Shown here piece after piece: positions 27,171 through 36,224 of a stretch of DNA of 64,000 bases. The notes below the pieces were generated by a model. It was not told the DNA's origin. It did no database searches and was given only the letters and a program-made list of their open reading frames with translations. The position numbers were made by a program, and so were the translations under genes. The DNA is from Dictyobacter vulcani (GTDB lineage Bacteria > Chloroflexota > Ktedonobacteria > Ktedonobacterales > Ktedonobacteraceae). The stretch covers positions 1,674,001 through 1,738,000 of the forward strand of contig NZ_BKZW01000001.1 in NCBI RefSeq assembly GCF_008974265.1, in the 5' to 3' direction. Numbering within the stretch: position 1 is the stretch's first letter; every line of letters begins with the position of its first letter.

Positions 27171-29053
27171 GTGAAAAATCAATTTGTCAATCGGCCTTCT
27201 CAGGAGGGTTCTATCGATCAGCAAAAAGCTTCACCGGGGGCAGCAACAAAACTCACTAACAGTGGTCAGCAGGATGCTGGTAAGACACCTGTTAAAAGTG
27301 GACTCGTGACGAAATGGAAGACAGGCCAGCTTCAACCTCCTACGCAGGCCGCCAAAACGGTTCAGACAGGAAACTTGACTGACCACTCGGGTATTGATCC
27401 ACTCAGTAAACGCCAGATGCCTGGACGCCAATCACCTGTGACGAATCCTTTTTCTATGTACGCGGATGAGGTACCAACGCTTCAACAACCAGCGATGCCT
27501 GATAGACCCAGAGCTCTTCACAAGTCACGTATTACCAGAGATCTTAATGGTTGGGGACAACGGCCAGATACAGGTCAATTGGGAAATCCAATGGTCAATG
27601 GTGCAGGCTTTGGTTCAGGACAATATAGTAATCCTGGCCCGATGAATGCACAACATTTCAATACAGGTCAACCAGGCAAACCAAAAGCGCCAGGGCATTC
27701 CAACTTTCGTAGCTTACTACCTGGCTTGGTACAGATACCAGCCAGCATCTCCACCAGGACGCAATCCAAACGCCACATCCCACTGTGGGCACGCGGAGTA
27801 ATTGGTCTGCTGGCCTTTTTCATTATTGTTGGTGGAGGAGCCTTTGCCTATTATCAATTTACCTTCGCTGGTTCCGTGGATAGCATTACTGGTCAGGGTG
27901 CCATCCACGATAATACATCAAAGTTCGCACCAGAACCAGCCAACATTGATCCTTTAACGCAACGTACCAACATTGTCCTGCTGGGCAGCGATACAGACGG
28001 CAAGAACAATGATCCTGAACATGGCCAACCACTGGCACAAACCGTGATTGTGATTACGATTGATCCCACAACCAATAAGGTTGGTATGCTCTCTATTCCA
28101 CGCGATATGCAGGTCACTGATAGCGTCTATGATGGCACGTATCCCTATTCAAAAATTGATCAGGCTTTTGAACATGCCTGGCAAGGGAAAGATGCACAGG
28201 ACAAAGCCAGGCGCGCTGCTGGTCATATGATGGATGTGATTGAAGCCAACTATGGTATCCATATCGATCACTATGCCTGGGTGGGATTACAGGGTTTTAT
28301 TAAAGTCATCGACACGATCGGGGGGTGGATGTGGATATCAGTCATCCTATGTTCGACGATCTGTATCCAGATGATACAGGTAACAGCAAAGACAAATATG
28401 ACTATAAACGTCTCTCAATTGCTCCAGGTCCCCAACACCTCACAGGACTGCAAGCATTAGAATACGTACGTACCCGCCATGCCGATCTGGGTGGGGACTT
28501 CGGTCGTACTGATCGCCAACAACAAGTATTAAGCCAGGTCAAAGTGAAACTGACAAATGCCGATACCATTACGAAAGCACCGGCCTTGCTCAACGATTTA
28601 AATGGCTTTTTAATGACCGATTTGAGCCTCAACCAGCTCTATACGTTTGCGCAAATAGCCAAAGGCATTGACATCAACAAGCTTAATCGTGTTTCACTGA
28701 CCAATAACTATACGACTCCGATAAAATCTAATCCCTACAACAATTTTGCACCAAATTGTAATGTCATTGTCCCAAAAATTCGTGAGATGTTTGGTGTTAA
28801 AAATCCCGCCTGTCTATCTCAAGGATCCACACAAAACAATCCAGGCACCAGCGTTGCCAGCGCTCAGCCAGATACTTCAAACAAGGCTACTACAACTCTC
28901 TTAACAGATCAACAAACAACTGCAAACAGCATGAAGGTATCCAGCAGCAGCCAGACAACTGTCACACAGGTAAGTAACTCCTCCACCCTCAATAATTTGC
29001 TGGATCTGATGTTGCTTACAACGTCTGGATCATTTACTGCCATGCAAAATTAG
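27171..29053 (+). CDS. LytR-CpsA-Psr family cell-wall ligase (one apparent frameshift)
   Basis: An LCP protein that would attach glycopolymers to peptidoglycan. From GTG 27171 a disordered Gln/Pro/Gly-rich cytosolic tail of about 200 residues leads to one membrane helix (RGVIGLLAFFIIVGGGAF). The LCP domain has NIVLLGSDT, MLSIPRDMQV (the conserved Arg/Asp) and, after the break, KYDYKRL and LEYVRTRHADLGGDFGRTDRQ. The frame breaks at a G6 run (28320-28325); a seventh G restores GGVDVDI, a conserved segment. The repaired protein has about 627 residues with a Ser/Thr/Gln-rich C-terminal tail. A sequencing undercall is likely. Confidence 0.87.
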
Positions 29054-29055
29054 TG

Positions 29056-29108
29056 TATTTTCAGGTGTAATGCTTGTACATTGAAAGCAAGCACTATACC
29101 TGAAAATA
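29056..29108 (+). terminator. Hairpin after the LCP gene
   Basis: An 11-bp stem TATTTTCAGGT/ACCTGAAAATA and an inner 6-bp stem TGCTTG/CAAGCA lie within 2-55 bp of the LCP stop. There is no T-run after it, so it is a weak terminator or an RNA-stabilising hairpin. Confidence 0.5.
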
Positions 29109-29239
29109 TTCCCAACCAGAACCTTATAGCGATGGTTTGACCGTTGCACGCATTATATAGGATAGGTTAAGGCACAACGTCCCTGGTGCGATGTATACCT
29201 GCATCGCTCCATTATTTTCTAGATAATTAAGAATGTAGT

Positions 29240-30520
29240 ATGAAAAGATATCCACAATGGCAGCTCTTTCTCCTCTTCATCTTGCTCGCGCTAAGCTTGC
29301 AGGGATGTCTGGGGGGAGCTGATGACAATTATCAGAGTGTCACCAAAGGAAAAAATGGTGATGTGAAAATCAACACTCAGCAAGCGGCGTTCAAAGGGAA
29401 AATGTATTTCACGTTAGATCGCAATCTCTACATGCTGGATGGAAAAGATAAAGAGCATCCGAAACAATTGACCAGAGGCATGGATATACGTGATCCTGCA
29501 GTCTCGCCGGATGGTAAGTGGATAGCTTTTATTATTCGCTATAAAGATTATTCAGATCTGGCGTATATGCCTACCGGTGGGGGAAAACCGGTGATCATTG
29601 CAGATGGGTATGGCAAATACATCCCCACGGGAGACACGCCAAAAAGTACTCATCATTGGTTTGCTCAGCCGAGTTGGGATAGTGATAATCAACACATCTA
29701 CTTCCTGGGGGACAACCAGAAGTATTTCTGGAATCCCAAACTGGTAGGAAACTATGATGCCGCGATTCTGGATATGCAGGTGTTCAGGGTATCTATGCAT
29801 GATAAATTAAATACAGAGGATACGATAGAGGATGCCCAGCCCGTAGCGTACACAACTATTGGCGCAGGTGGCCTACGGGATCCTGCTTATCGACCCGGCC
29901 ATAAAAATCAATTGGTCTATACGAGCTATAAATATACGGCACCTGATTATTCTAAACTGGCGGTACAACTCAATCTGATAGATACCAACGCCATACAAGA
30001 TATCATCACCCAATTTCCTGACCAGTATAACCAGAAATATCATCCAGGGGCATATCAAAGTGAGGTTGATCCTGGAGTCGCGCTGACTCCTGAAAAGGCG
30101 GATTTGATGAATATGCAACCAACCTTTTCGCCAGATGGCAATACCATCCTGTATGTGCGTCGCGAGGATGCAACCCATATGAGTTTCTATGCAATGCCCG
30201 TCGTCGAGGGTATAACCAGCGATCCGAATAATCCTGCCTTTGATCCCAATAGTAATGCCAATATCACAAAAGGGCTCTCACTGTATGCGAAATCGCAGAA
30301 GCTTATGACGGGACAATATCTCAGCCAACCTGTCTGGTCTCCTGATGGCTCACAGATCGCCTACTATGATTATCATGACACCACATTTGATCTGTGGCTG
30401 GCCCAGACAGTGAAGGATCCGAAAACCGGCACCTACTCGATTCAGAAGGATAGTCAGGTACAACTTACCCAGGCAAACGGCAGCCTGGACGCTGATTCCC
30501 ATCCAGTCTGGTCAAACTGA
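29240..30520 (+). CDS. TolB-like beta-propeller lipoprotein
   Basis: A 426-residue exported protein. The signal peptide ends in a lipobox (LSLQGC, Cys about residue 23). The rest contains WD40-like PD40 repeats, seen as DPAVSPDGKWIAFI, QPSWDSDNQHIYFL, QPTFSPDGNTILYV and QPVWSPDGSQIAYYD. Such propellers bind partner proteins outside the cell membrane. It lies between the LCP and protein-kinase genes on the same strand. The partner is unknown. Confidence 0.85.
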   Translation: MKRYPQWQLFLLFILLALSLQGCLGGADDNYQSVTKGKNGDVKINTQQAAFKGKMYFTLDRNLYMLDGKDKEHPKQLTRGMDIRDPAVSPDGKWIAFIIRYKDYSDLAYMPTGGGKPVIIADGYGKYIPTGDTPKSTHHWFAQPSWDSDNQHIYFLGDNQKYFWNPKLVGNYDAAILDMQVFRVSMHDKLNTEDTIEDAQPVAYTTIGAGGLRDPAYRPGHKNQLVYTSYKYTAPDYSKLAVQLNLIDTNAIQDIITQFPDQYNQKYHPGAYQSEVDPGVALTPEKADLMNMQPTFSPDGNTILYVRREDATHMSFYAMPVVEGITSDPNNPAFDPNSNANITKGLSLYAKSQKLMTGQYLSQPVWSPDGSQIAYYDYHDTTFDLWLAQTVKDPKTGTYSIQKDSQVQLTQANGSLDADSHPVWSN

Positions 30521-30534
30521 TCACCTTGATCCCA

Positions 30535-30569
30535 TTCCAGTTTCTCCACCTCAGGTAGAGAAACTGGAA
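30535..30569 (+). terminator. Hairpin after the TolB-like gene
   Basis: A perfect 12-bp stem TTCCAGTTTCTC/GAGAAACTGGAA with an 11-nt loop, 15 bp after the stop. It is followed by CCCTCTTTCC, not a clean T-run. Confidence 0.6.
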
Positions 30570-30678
30570 CCCTCTTTCCAGGCACTAATCCCATAAAAAA
30601 TCTTCTATATTCCCCTCCGGATATGTGAAATAAGAAATAGACGCTGGTCATGTAGCACTCGACGACATAACTCATTAA

Positions 30679-30687
30679 TGGTATACT
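30679..30687 (+). promoter_or_regulatory. Extended -10 promoter of the protein-kinase gene
   Basis: TGGTATACT at 30679-30687 is an extended -10 element about 60 bp before the kinase start. No clear -35 hexamer is seen. Confidence 0.45.
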
Positions 30688-30746
30688 ACCCACTGAAACA
30701 GGAATTTCTAAATAAAGTATTCGCCCAGGTCGCTTGAGGTGAGACG

Positions 30747-31706
30747 TTGAACCAATTTGAAGGCACACTGATCGCTGGACGGTACGAGATTCGTGAGCAT
30801 ATCGCCACTGGCGGTATGGCGAGCGTCTTCAAAACCTGGGATCACCGCGTAGAGCGCATAGTGGCGATCAAAGTGTTACGATCCCTGGATAAAAATGATC
30901 TTCGTGCAGTCGAGCGTTTTCGTCGAGAAGCTCGCGCTGCCGCAGCGCTTGCACATCCGAATGCCGTTACTATCTATGACTTTGTTGAGGAAATGGGCCA
31001 GTATTTCCTGGTAATGGAATATATTCATGGTCCGACATTAAAACAACTTGTTGCGCAACGCCGGCAGTTACAGCCACGCGAGGCAATCGAAATCGCAGCT
31101 CAGGTCTGCGCAGTATTACAAGTTGCACATGCGCGAGGTTTTATCCATCGCGATATCAAACCACAAAATATCATGTTGGCGTGGAGTGGAGGAACAGGGA
31201 GCCTCGGTGATGGAGGCGCATGGGTGAAGCTAACCGACTTTGGTATTGTACGTGTGGCAGAGGATGCTGGATTAACAAATAGTGGTATCGTGCTCGGCAC
31301 TGCCGACTACTTGTCTCCAGAACAGGCTCGTGGCGAGACCTTGACCGCTTCTTCTGATCTTTACTCGCTTGGTGTGGTGATGTTTGAGATGCTCACAGGC
31401 CGCCCCCCTTTTGTGGGTCCGACCGCGGTTTCTATCGCGATGCAGCATGCTTCGACCAATCCACCGCCCTTACGTCAATTTAGTCCACAGGTTCCTGCAG
31501 TGCTTGAACAACTGGTGAATCGCACTCTGCAGAAAGAGCCTGATGAACGCTTTAATTCAGCTGCTGAGATGCAAAAAGCCTTGCGTGCCTGTGCAAAAGA
31601 ACTCACGCGCGGCAAGCCTGCATCGCTACCGAGTAACCCATCCTATCAGTCACGTTTTAGTGATGGGAAAGGTCAGTATCCACCTTCGGGACACGGTCAA
31701 TTCTGA
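30747..31706 (+). CDS. Soluble Hanks-type Ser/Thr protein kinase
   Basis: A 319-residue kinase domain with a short tail. Visible elements: the glycine-rich loop IATGGMASVFK, the ATP Lys in VAIKVLR, the catalytic loop FIHRDIKPQN, the DFG motif KLTDFGIVRV, and an activation segment ending LSPEQARGE. There is a Gly-rich insertion (GGTGSLGDGGAW) between the catalytic loop and DFG. It has no membrane helix or PASTA repeats, so it differs from the PknB type and is probably cytosolic. The TTG start at 30747 follows GAGGTGAG. Confidence 0.92.
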   Translation: MNQFEGTLIAGRYEIREHIATGGMASVFKTWDHRVERIVAIKVLRSLDKNDLRAVERFRREARAAAALAHPNAVTIYDFVEEMGQYFLVMEYIHGPTLKQLVAQRRQLQPREAIEIAAQVCAVLQVAHARGFIHRDIKPQNIMLAWSGGTGSLGDGGAWVKLTDFGIVRVAEDAGLTNSGIVLGTADYLSPEQARGETLTASSDLYSLGVVMFEMLTGRPPFVGPTAVSIAMQHASTNPPPLRQFSPQVPAVLEQLVNRTLQKEPDERFNSAAEMQKALRACAKELTRGKPASLPSNPSYQSRFSDGKGQYPPSGHGQF

Positions 31707-31739
31707 TCGCGGTCCTCTGGTATAAAGAATAGACCAGGT

Positions 31740-31773
31740 AAGGGACACGCAAAAATCATTGGCGTGTCCTTTC
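31740..31773 (+). terminator. Intrinsic terminator after the protein kinase
   Basis: A 10-bp stem (AAGGGACACGC with GCGTGTCCTT, one bulged base) ending in TTTCA, 34 bp after the kinase stop. Confidence 0.6.
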
Positions 31774-31883
31774 ACTGTCTCTTCATCACACATAGGATCC
31801 TTTTTTACATTCTTTTTTGGCCATATTTAATAAAGAGCGCAAGATAGCATTCGCGTCTACTTGCCCAATGATGGGGAACACAC

Positions 31884-32270
31884 ATGGAATATACAAAGAT
31901 TAGCACCTCCGAAGCACCAGCAGCTATTGGTCCATATAATCAGGCTATGCGTTGCGGACAATTCCTTTACACTTCTGGCCAGATTCCCCTGGATCCAGCT
32001 ACCGGCGAGATGGTTGGCGACGATGTTAAAACACAGACACATCGTGTATTGCAAAACCTCCAGGCAGTGCTACAGGCCGGAGGCGCATCGCTCAACAGTG
32101 TAATTAAAACGACGGTTTTCCTGACCAGCATGGGCGATTTCCAGGCGATGAATGAGGTCTATGCCACCTATTTCAGTCAGGTTGCTCCAGCCCGTTCAAC
32201 GGTCGCTGTTGTAGAACTTCCTCGTAAATCGCTGGTCGAGATCGAGTGTGTCGCGCTCATCCAGGACTAG
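31884..32270 (+). CDS. ridA: RidA-family enamine/imine deaminase
   Basis: A 128-residue trimeric enzyme that hydrolyses reactive enamines formed by PLP enzymes such as threonine dehydratase. Motifs: [13 protein letters not shown] at the start, [12 protein letters not shown], the Arg of the active site in PARSTVAV, and the ending VEIECVALI with the usual Glu. dnaA follows after 17 bp, probably co-transcribed. Confidence 0.94.
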   Translation: MEYTKISTSEAPAAIGPYNQAMRCGQFLYTSGQIPLDPATGEMVGDDVKTQTHRVLQNLQAVLQAGGASLNSVIKTTVFLTSMGDFQAMNEVYATYFSQVAPARSTVAVVELPRKSLVEIECVALIQD

Positions 32271-32287
32271 GGCATGGGGGAATAACG

Positions 32288-33828
32288 GTGAATACCGCTA
32301 CTATCTGGCGTACGACCCTGACACAACTGGATATGACTCCTATTGATGCTCTCACCAAAACATGGTTGCAAGATGCGCATCTCATTGAGCTGCCCGCGAA
32401 CGCACGCCATGAGCTGGCTCCCGATATTCCAGAGGAGAGTCTGGCTTTCGCTCTACAGGTTCCAAATGATCTGGCCTGCGATGTCATTACAACGCGCTGG
32501 CAACATGTATTGGAAGATGTATTGAGCGATATGCTGGGCCAACCGGCAGCGCTGGTCGTCAGAAATTCTACATATACAGCTGTTCCTGCGTCTGAAGCGA
32601 TACCTCCTCTGCATGAACGGGAGAGTGGACGCGATGCACAGCCAATACGCCCGCCGCATCTACCGGTTCGGCAGCATGCACCACCACAGCAAAATGCCAA
32701 TGGCTATTATGAGGATACATCACGCCCACCACTGCAAAATGAATTTTCCTATGCCTCACCGAACACACTGGAAGACTGGGAAAATGAGCAGCGCGCTAAT
32801 ATGCTGGCCCATAACCGCTTGAATGCACGTTATACGTTTGATGCGTTTATCGTTGGTAACAGCAATCGACTGGCGCATGCCGCCTCCCTGGCGGTCGCTG
32901 AGGCTCCTGGTGAGTCCTATAATCCTCTCTTCCTCTATGGAGGCGTAGGATTGGGAAAGACCCACTTGCTGCATGCTATTGGCCATCAGGGCGTGCAGAC
33001 AGGTCTGGCAGTGTTGTATGTCTCTTCAGAACAATTTACAAATGAGATTGTAAATGCGATCCGCTATCGCACCACTGAAGAGTTTCGCGCCAAGTATCGC
33101 TCGGTCGATATTCTACTGGTGGATGATATTCAATTTATCGCTGGCAAAGAATCAACTGAGGAAGAGTTCTTCCATACTTTTAATAGTTTGTATGAGATGA
33201 GCAAGCAGATTGTGATCTGTAGTGATCGTCCCCCAAAGCTATTCTTAGCCTGGAGGAACGCTTACGTTCGCGCTTTGAGTGGGGATTGATCGCGGACATC
33301 CAGCCACCTGATCTGGAGACCAGAATGGCGATTTTGCGTGTCAAAGCTGATCTTTTACACTATCATGTGCCTGATGAGATCATCGCCTACATTGCTGGTC
33401 GTGTACAGACCAATATTCGTGAGTTAGAGGGCTGTCTGAATCGTTTGATGGCCTATCAGCAGTTGCACCGCGTTGAACTCACCATGGATGTAGCTCGCTC
33501 TGCCATCTCTTCCCTGGGTACCGATACACGTGAGCCAACGCTCAACAGTCGTCAGATCGCTCAGGCCGTGGCGGACTACTATCACATTTCGCTCGAAGCG
33601 ATGTGTGGTAAGCAGCGGGACAAATATATTGTCACGCCGCGCCAGATCGCTATGTATCTTATTCGCCAGGAAACCTCGACCTCGCTGCTGGAGATCGGCC
33701 AACTCTTTGGTGGCCGGGACCACAGCACCGTCCTGCATTCCTGCGAAAAGATTGATCGCACCATCAATATCAATCAGACTCTACGCCGCGAAATCGTTGC
33801 GATTCGTGACCAGTTGATGCGTGAGTAA
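32288..33828 (+). CDS. dnaA: Chromosomal replication initiator DnaA (one apparent frameshift)
   Basis: DnaA of about 513 residues once one base is restored. Start is GTG 32288 after GGGGGAA. Domain I is about 1-85; a Pro/Gln-rich linker follows to about 180. The AAA+ domain has [20 protein letters not shown], Walker [10 protein letters not shown] (about 217), Walker [10 protein letters not shown] (about 275) and the sensor region CSDRPPK. The frame breaks at a C5 run (33230-33234); a sixth C gives [16 protein letters not shown], the conserved box VII. Domain IV has the signature [15 protein letters not shown]. The gene is needed for growth, so the break is almost surely an error. dnaN and rpmH are not adjacent and no cluster of DnaA boxes was seen. 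Confidence 0.93.
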
Positions 33829-33838
33829 TCTTTCAACC

Positions 33839-34038
33839 TTGTACTGGCAGCGCTGGTCGCTGCGACCAGTCGACGCACGAGCATATTCCTGGAAACGATG
33901 ACCCGTTTCCGTTTGACGCCGCTTCCCCTGTCGGGCTGAGCGTTCCCAGGCAAAGTTATAGAGCTGCGAAGGGAACTCGTGTATGGCTTTGCCTGTTCAG
34001 ACGCGAACTGATCGCAGCGACCAGCGCTGCCGGTACAA
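33839..34038. repeat. 200-bp element with 32-bp inverted ends
   Basis: Arms at 33839-33870 and 34007-34038 are complementary over 32 bp with two mismatches (both G-U compatible in RNA). The 136-bp centre holds further inverted repeats: GGAAAC/GTTTCC (33891-33910) and GGCAAAG/CTTTGCC. No ORF is seen and no target duplication is clear. It fills nearly all of the gap between dnaA and the HAD gene. It could be a MITE-like element or a structured RNA. Confidence 0.65.
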
Positions 34039-34064
34039 ATACAAGAGGAGAAAACAAAGCCACT

Positions 34065-34865
34065 ATGCTACCACATATACAGGATTTGACCACCTACCTG
34101 ATTGACCTGGATGGCGTTGTCTATCGCGGTGATGCCCTGATCCAGGGGGCTAAAGAATTTATCAACTGGCTGGATGCTAATCAGAAAAAGTATTTGTTTC
34201 TGACCAACAACTCCTTTGCCAGCGAGGCTCAGGTAGTGGCCAAATTGGCCAGATTGGGCATTGAGACTGATAAAACCCATGTCATGGGAGCAGCCCAGGC
34301 CGCAGTGCAGAGTATCGAGCATCGTTTTCCAGGCGCATCTGTCTATGTGATCGGCGAAGAGCCACTGTTCGATCTGGTCAACGAACATCATCTCAAGGTA
34401 GCAAATGAGGATTGGCGTAGCGCCGACGTGGTTTTTGTGGGCCTGGATCGTACCTTTGATTATAAGAAACTGACCGAGGCGGTGCTGGCGATCCGTAAGG
34501 GCGCAACATTCATTGCCATCAATCGTGATCCCCTGCTGCCAATAGCCGGTGGTGAATTAACCGCTGGATGCGGTACTATGGTGGCCGCGATCGAGGCTGG
34601 CAGCGAAACGGTCCCGGAGGTTATCGGCAAGCCCGAACCTGCTCTACTGCAAGAAGCTATGCGCAAATTGCAGAGTACTCCTGCCGAAACAGTTATGATT
34701 GGCGATAATCTGGGGGTAGATATTAAGGCCGGGATCGCGGCCGAAACCCGTACCATGCTGGTCTTCTCGGGCAAAGACACGCCCGCCAGTCTGGAAAAAT
34801 CTACCCTCAAACCAGATTATGTGTATGAGGATCTTGCGGCAGTTATGCAAGAGCTTAAGAGCTAA
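34065..34865 (+). CDS. HAD-IIA family phosphatase (NagD/PGP-like)
   Basis: A 266-residue haloacid-dehalogenase hydrolase. Motif I is YLIDLDGVVYRGD with nucleophile and acid Asp, motif II LFLTNNS, Lys of motif III near IGKPEPALLQEA, and motif IV MIGDNLGVDIKAG. The class IIA cap (FVGLDRTFDYKKL...INRDPLLP) is characteristic of NagD and 4-nitrophenyl or phosphoglycolate phosphatases. The exact substrate cannot be told. Confidence 0.92.
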   Translation: MLPHIQDLTTYLIDLDGVVYRGDALIQGAKEFINWLDANQKKYLFLTNNSFASEAQVVAKLARLGIETDKTHVMGAAQAAVQSIEHRFPGASVYVIGEEPLFDLVNEHHLKVANEDWRSADVVFVGLDRTFDYKKLTEAVLAIRKGATFIAINRDPLLPIAGGELTAGCGTMVAAIEAGSETVPEVIGKPEPALLQEAMRKLQSTPAETVMIGDNLGVDIKAGIAAETRTMLVFSGKDTPASLEKSTLKPDYVYEDLAAVMQELKS

Positions 34866-34874
34866 GCAGAGATC

Positions 34875-35330
34875 CTACTGACCTTTGAGGAGCGGATCTC
34901 CCCCATCGGGAGGACGATCAACCACAGCCACGGTACAGCGCGAGATACAGATCAGTTTCTCGCGCTCATCGCTGATGCGCACATCCCAGACATGCGTGCT
35001 TCGTCCCAGATGAATGGGAGTCGCAACCGCCCGCAATTCACCATCACGCTTCGGACGCAGATGATTGGCATTGATCTCCAGACCAAAAGCCATCTGGCGT
35101 GTACTATCAATATGCATGACACTGGCCAGCGAGGCGACGGTCTCTGCCAGTAACACTGAGACTCCACCATGCAGATAGCCGACCAGTTGTAGGTGATTGG
35201 GACCAATCGGCATTGAGGCCGCCACTTTTTCTTTGGTCGCCTCCACCACCGTAATATTCAAAGCCTCCAGGACCGTGCCCTGCCCACTGGCATTCAAACG
35301 CTCCAATAATTCCTGCTGCGCGGCGTCCAT
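34875..35330 (-). CDS. PaaI/YdiI-type hotdog thioesterase
   Basis: A 151-residue single hotdog domain. The central motif NHLQLVGYLHGGVSVLLAETVAS has the Glu/His pattern of PaaI- and MenI-type acyl-CoA thioesterases, and GLEINANHLRPKRDGELRAVA is the matching strand pair. It may hydrolyse an aryl-CoA such as a menaquinone precursor, but no men genes are nearby. It converges on the HAD gene with a 9-bp gap. Confidence 0.85.
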   Translation of the reverse strand: MDAAQQELLERLNASGQGTVLEALNITVVEATKEKVAASMPIGPNHLQLVGYLHGGVSVLLAETVASLASVMHIDSTRQMAFGLEINANHLRPKRDGELRAVATPIHLGRSTHVWDVRISDEREKLICISRCTVAVVDRPPDGGDPLLKGQ

Positions 35331-35390
35331 TCCTTGTCCTTCTCTTTCTCAATTCCTACGACACGTCTCACTAAAAGTGAGATAAAAAAC

Positions 35391-36017
35391 TTACTTTGAG
35401 ATGGTTGGGGCATGCTTTGAAACCGTTGCGCCCTCTGACTCTTCTTCAGTCCGCTCAAGCACAAATGGAGTCTGTTTCGCTTTCCACCAGAACAAAGCAA
35501 AGCCGACAAAAAAGGCGACCAGCCACATAACAATGGTTGCAACCACAGAAGCTGGCACATTCTGCCAGACCTGATATGAACCATTGGTCATGCCACCAGA
35601 AATATCGCGACAGATGCTGAACAAAGGAACACCAGCCAGCAAGACCCAGGAGAACCAGCGAGCTTTACCGGACCAGAAGCGCCAGATCAGCAGGTAACCA
35701 AGGCTACCATAAATAAAAATGGGGGTCAGATAGAATGGCAGAGGTACGTGGAGCACGTTCAGCGACTTCAGAAACAGGTTGGAAAATTGAACCTGAAAGT
35801 CATTGGGATTATGCAAACCGGTTTGTACAAATTCGTAGTGCCACCAGCGGCTGGCATAAGCAATAAGGTCAACGAATATATTGATGACGCCCATCACCAA
35901 TCCGCCCAGCAATGAAGCCAACAAAACAGGCTTCGGCGGACGAATAAATAAAACAAACGCGCCATAAACCATAAGCAAAAATGGCACAACATAAAGCAGG
36001 AAGATAAAAGCTTCCAT
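35391..36017 (-). CDS. Integral membrane protein, unknown function
   Basis: About 208 residues with six hydrophobic segments, a conserved-looking loop WWHYEFVQTGLHNPNDFQVQFSNL and a charged C-terminal tail (TEEESEGATVSK). ATG 36017, ten bases after AAGGAG, is preferred to the TTG at 36026. I do not recognise a family. It lies 60 bp upstream of the thioesterase gene on the same strand and may be co-transcribed with it. Confidence 0.65.
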   Translation of the reverse strand: MEAFIFLLYVVPFLLMVYGAFVLFIRPPKPVLLASLLGGLVMGVINIFVDLIAYASRWWHYEFVQTGLHNPNDFQVQFSNLFLKSLNVLHVPLPFYLTPIFIYGSLGYLLIWRFWSGKARWFSWVLLAGVPLFSICRDISGGMTNGSYQVWQNVPASVVATIVMWLVAFFVGFALFWWKAKQTPFVLERTEEESEGATVSKHAPTISK

Positions 36018-36149
36018 GTGAGACAAACTCCTTGTATGTGTAAAAAAAGATCTCGTATGAATATCATAACGCGAAGAAGCGCCCTTGCCCAGATCAATAT
36101 GCCATCCGGACTGATACTCAAAAGCTATTATCCCCTATGCTGCAAGTCT

Positions 36150-36220
36150 ATGCCATTCAATCGTGTGAGTAGAGCTAGCCGCGTGTGAGCGGCGTTCACG
36201 ATTGCTTTTGAAAAAGCCTG
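36150..36220. repeat. REP-like palindromic intergenic repeat, copy B
   Basis: The first 21 bases are identical to 14932-14952, and GTGTGAGCGGC...TCACGATTG matches the right half of that copy. It lies between the M20 peptidase stop (36225) and the membrane-protein gene. Confidence 0.7.
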
Positions 36221-36224
36221 CATG

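Noticed and set aside
28325..29053. A separate small LCP-like gene starting at 28325
   Set aside because: It continues the LCP domain of 27171 after a G6 run; it has no ribosome site or membrane helix of its own.
33286..33828. A stand-alone DnaA domain IV protein
   Set aside because: It directly continues DnaA after one missing C; no own start signal is seen.
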